Shown piece after piece: positions 62,400-64,000 of a stretch of 64,000 nt of DNA (its first letter is position 1; each line of letters opens with the position of its first letter). A program made the translations under genes and the position numbers. This DNA comes from Gemmatimonadota bacterium. Its GTDB lineage: Bacteria > Gemmatimonadota > Gemmatimonadetes > Gemmatimonadales > Gemmatimonadaceae. The stretch covers positions 1 to 64,000 of the forward strand of contig JAGWYS010000002.1 of NCBI GenBank assembly GCA_018969225.1. The letters are read 5' to 3'. Below the pieces are notes generated by a model that saw only the letters and a program-made list of their open reading frames with translations, did not search any database and was not told the origin of the DNA.

Positions 62400-62957
62400 T
62401 CACGGGCTCCCTGGCGGTCGTCTCGGCGCCACCGCCGAGGGCGGCACGTCGTCGGGCAGCGAGGCAAGGCCAAACGCCCGGCCCAACTCGGCGTTCAGTC
62501 GGACCCGCAATCCGACGACCTCGGCACCCGCCGCCTCCACCAGGGCCGACGAGGGGTGCTGGACCCCCGCCCCGTCCAACAGCACCCGTGCGAGCCGCCT
62601 TGGCACCGGTTCCCCCGTCCCCCGGGCACCGTGGGCCTCCAGGTACGCGGCCAACCGGGCCCGCCAGCGCACCGCTCCCCCCTCGCGGGCGTCGCCCCCC
62701 GCCCCGAGGGCCCGGTCGAGGGCGTGGGACACCTCCGACACGGTGCGATCATCAAGGGCGTCGCGCGAGGCCACGATGAGGCCGATGGCCCGCACCGCCC
62801 ACCCCATTTCCCGGCTGGCCACCTCGGCCGGGACCCCCTGCGCCTCCAACCACCGCCACGACTCCGCCGTCAGCGGGGCGAGCAGGTGCCGCACGTACAC
62901 ATCCGCATGATCCCGCGGGCCCGCGTCGGCGGGACGGGTGAACCGGGGAACGGCCAC
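62400..62957 (-). CDS. Uncharacterised protein downstream of an Rrf2 regulator
   Basis: Open frame VAVPRFTRPADAGPRDHADVYVRHLLAPLTAESWRWLEAQGVPAEVASREMGWAVRAIGLIVASRDALDDRTVSEVSHALDRALG...; candidate GTG start at 62957, 14 nt below the Rrf2 stop. Confidence 0.55.
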   Translation of the reverse strand: MAVPRFTRPADAGPRDHADVYVRHLLAPLTAESWRWLEAQGVPAEVASREMGWAVRAIGLIVASRDALDDRTVSEVSHALDRALGAGGDAREGGAVRWRARLAAYLEAHGARGTGEPVPRRLARVLLDGAGVQHPSSALVEAAGAEVVGLRVRLNAELGRAFGLASLPDDVPPSAVAPRRPPGSP

Positions 62958-62971
62958 CGGAGTGCCGACCC

Positions 62972-63487
62972 CTACCCGGCGGCGGCGGGGATCGCTGCGG
63001 AGACCGCCGCCGGGTGGGCGGCCGATCGCGGGGCTGCCGCGAGCTGCACCAGCCCGACACGCCCCCGGACAGAGGCCTCGTCCGCGAGGAGGTCGCTGAG
63101 CTTGACCCCTTCCAGCACTTCGTCGATGCGCTGCTGCAGGAGGAGCCACACCGGGCGGATGCTGCAGTTCTCCGCCTCCGCGCACCGCGCTTCGTCCACC
63201 GGATGGGACACGCAGTGGAGGTCGAAGGTGGTCAGCTCGGAGGCCTGGATCACGTCGCGGACCGAGATCTCCGCGGGATCCCGGGCAAGGGCGTAGCCGC
63301 CCCGCGCGCCACGGGTGCTGTTCACGATGCCGGCGCGCCGCATCCGCAGGAGGATCTGCTCGACGTAGTCCCCGGGGAGCCGCTCCTGGGAGGCCACCTC
63401 CCGCCCGGTGACCGGGCCCGCACCGGCCCGGCGCGCCAGGTGGAGGGCGCAGATCAGCCCGTACTCGGCCCACGTGGTGATGCGCAT
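62972..63487 (-). CDS. Rrf2 family transcriptional regulator (IscR-like cysteines)
   Basis: MRITTWAEYGLICALHLARRAGAGPVTGREVASQERLPGDYVEQILLRMRRAGIVNSTRGARGGYALARDPAEISVRDVI...; CVSHPVDEARCAEAENC. Confidence 0.93.
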   Translation of the reverse strand: MRITTWAEYGLICALHLARRAGAGPVTGREVASQERLPGDYVEQILLRMRRAGIVNSTRGARGGYALARDPAEISVRDVIQASELTTFDLHCVSHPVDEARCAEAENCSIRPVWLLLQQRIDEVLEGVKLSDLLADEASVRGRVGLVQLAAAPRSAAHPAAVSAAIPAAAG

Positions 63488-63493
63488 CTGGCT

Positions 63494-63522
63494 AGTCTAC
63501 GGGTCGGGACGCGGCGTGACAA
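63494..63522 (-). promoter_or_regulatory. Putative promoter of the Rrf2 gene
   Basis: Minus strand TTGTCA (63522..63517) - 17 nt - TAGACT (63499..63494). Confidence 0.5.
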
Positions 63523-63523
63523 G

Positions 63524-63549
63524 CGCCCCGCCGGGGACCCGGCGGGGCG
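63524..63549 (-). terminator. Terminator downstream of the aspartase/fumarase-family gene
   Basis: CGCCCCGCCGGG-ga-CCCGGCGGGGCG, 12-bp perfect inverted repeat, followed on the minus strand by CTTGTC. Confidence 0.65.
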
Positions 63550-63567
63550 GCTGTCAACCCCTGGCGG

Positions 63568-64000
63568 TCACCCGCCCGCAACAGCGGCGTGCTTCCCGCT
63601 GGGCACCCCGATCTCCGTCATCTTGCGCAGGTCGAGGACCGCATCGACCTCCTCGGCGGGGAGGACCTGCTCGCGCCGCACCAGGTCGCGGATGAGCACC
63701 CCCTCCTTGACCGACCGCTTGGAGATCTCCGCCGCGGCGGCATAGCCGATCTGCGGCATGAGGGCGGTGGCGAGGGCGGCGGACCGCTCCACCCAGTACT
63801 CGCACATCGCCGCGTTGGCCTGGATCCCCCGCACGCACCGCTCGGTGAGCGTCCCCATGGCGTTCGTGAGGATCTGCATCGACAGCAGGATGTTGTGGGC
63901 GATGACGGGCATCATCACGTTCAGCTCAAGCTGCCCGTGCTCGGCGGCGATGGCCACCGTGGTGTCGCAGCCGATGACCTGGAAGCACACCTGGTTCACC
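63568..64000 (-). CDS. Aspartate ammonia-lyase / class II fumarase family, C-terminal part (truncated by window end)
   Basis: NQVCFQVIGCDTTVAIAAEHGQLELNVMMPVIAHNILLSMQILTNAMGTLTERCVRGIQAN...IGYAAAAEISKRSVKEG. Confidence 0.85.
   Translation of the reverse strand, partial: VNQVCFQVIGCDTTVAIAAEHGQLELNVMMPVIAHNILLSMQILTNAMGTLTERCVRGIQANAAMCEYWVERSAALATALMPQIGYAAAAEISKRSVKEGVLIRDLVRREQVLPAEEVDAVLDLRKMTEIGVPSGKHAAVAGG

Noticed and set aside
62230-62400. tRNA-Leu as an integration site of a mobile island
   Set aside because: No integrase, no duplicated tRNA 3' end, and neighbours are core genes.
62400-63473. 357-aa minus-strand ORF as a single protein
   Set aside because: Its N-terminal half overlaps the Rrf2 gene out of frame; only the part after about 62957 is likely coding.

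Overview
A 64 kb, very GC-rich bacterial chromosomal window dominated by core genes. It looks like a diderm, possibly Gemmatimonadota-like, but that lineage call is inference from gene content only. Almost everything is encoded on the minus strand; the clear exceptions are one SurA/PpiD-like peptidyl-prolyl isomerase gene and one tRNA-Leu(CAG). Main blocks, by increasing coordinate: (i) ftsK (partial)-accC-pilT-accB-pepP-aroQ-TPR protein; (ii) a 19 kb uninterrupted co-directional chain of 17 genes, transcribed galE-like, tolQ, tolR, tonB/tolA-like, tolB, pal, cpoB-like, tatC, lptD, hutH, hutU, radical SAM, hutI, TPR protein, polyprenyl synthase, DUF4321-like, tatA, ending at a perfect hairpin; (iii) unknown anchored protein, ssb, rimI-tsaB-tsaE-uvrB-rel, radC; (iv) a low-complexity Gly/Trp-rich secreted protein and an OMP-like protein; (v) secA-nadD-bamD, wbpA/E/B/D-like sugar nucleotide genes, carB, rmd/gmd, rpmB-rplQ-rpoA-rpsD-rpsK-rpsM-rpmJ; (vi) pyrF-pyrD-amidase-smpB, tRNA-Leu, an unknown protein, an Rrf2 regulator and a partial aspartase/fumarase-family gene. 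I saw no CRISPR array, rRNA, transposase, integrase, phage gene or recognisable defence system. The most noteworthy signals are a radical SAM/SPASM-like gene translationally coupled inside a hut operon, pilT between accB and accC, carB inside a sugar-nucleotide operon, a structured rpsD-rpoA spacer, a dyad over a putative ssb promoter, and a promoter placement predicting a leaderless Rrf2 mRNA. I did not find strong evidence for a wholly new multi-gene system. Start codons were refined by eye where the supplied ORF extended into an upstream gene.
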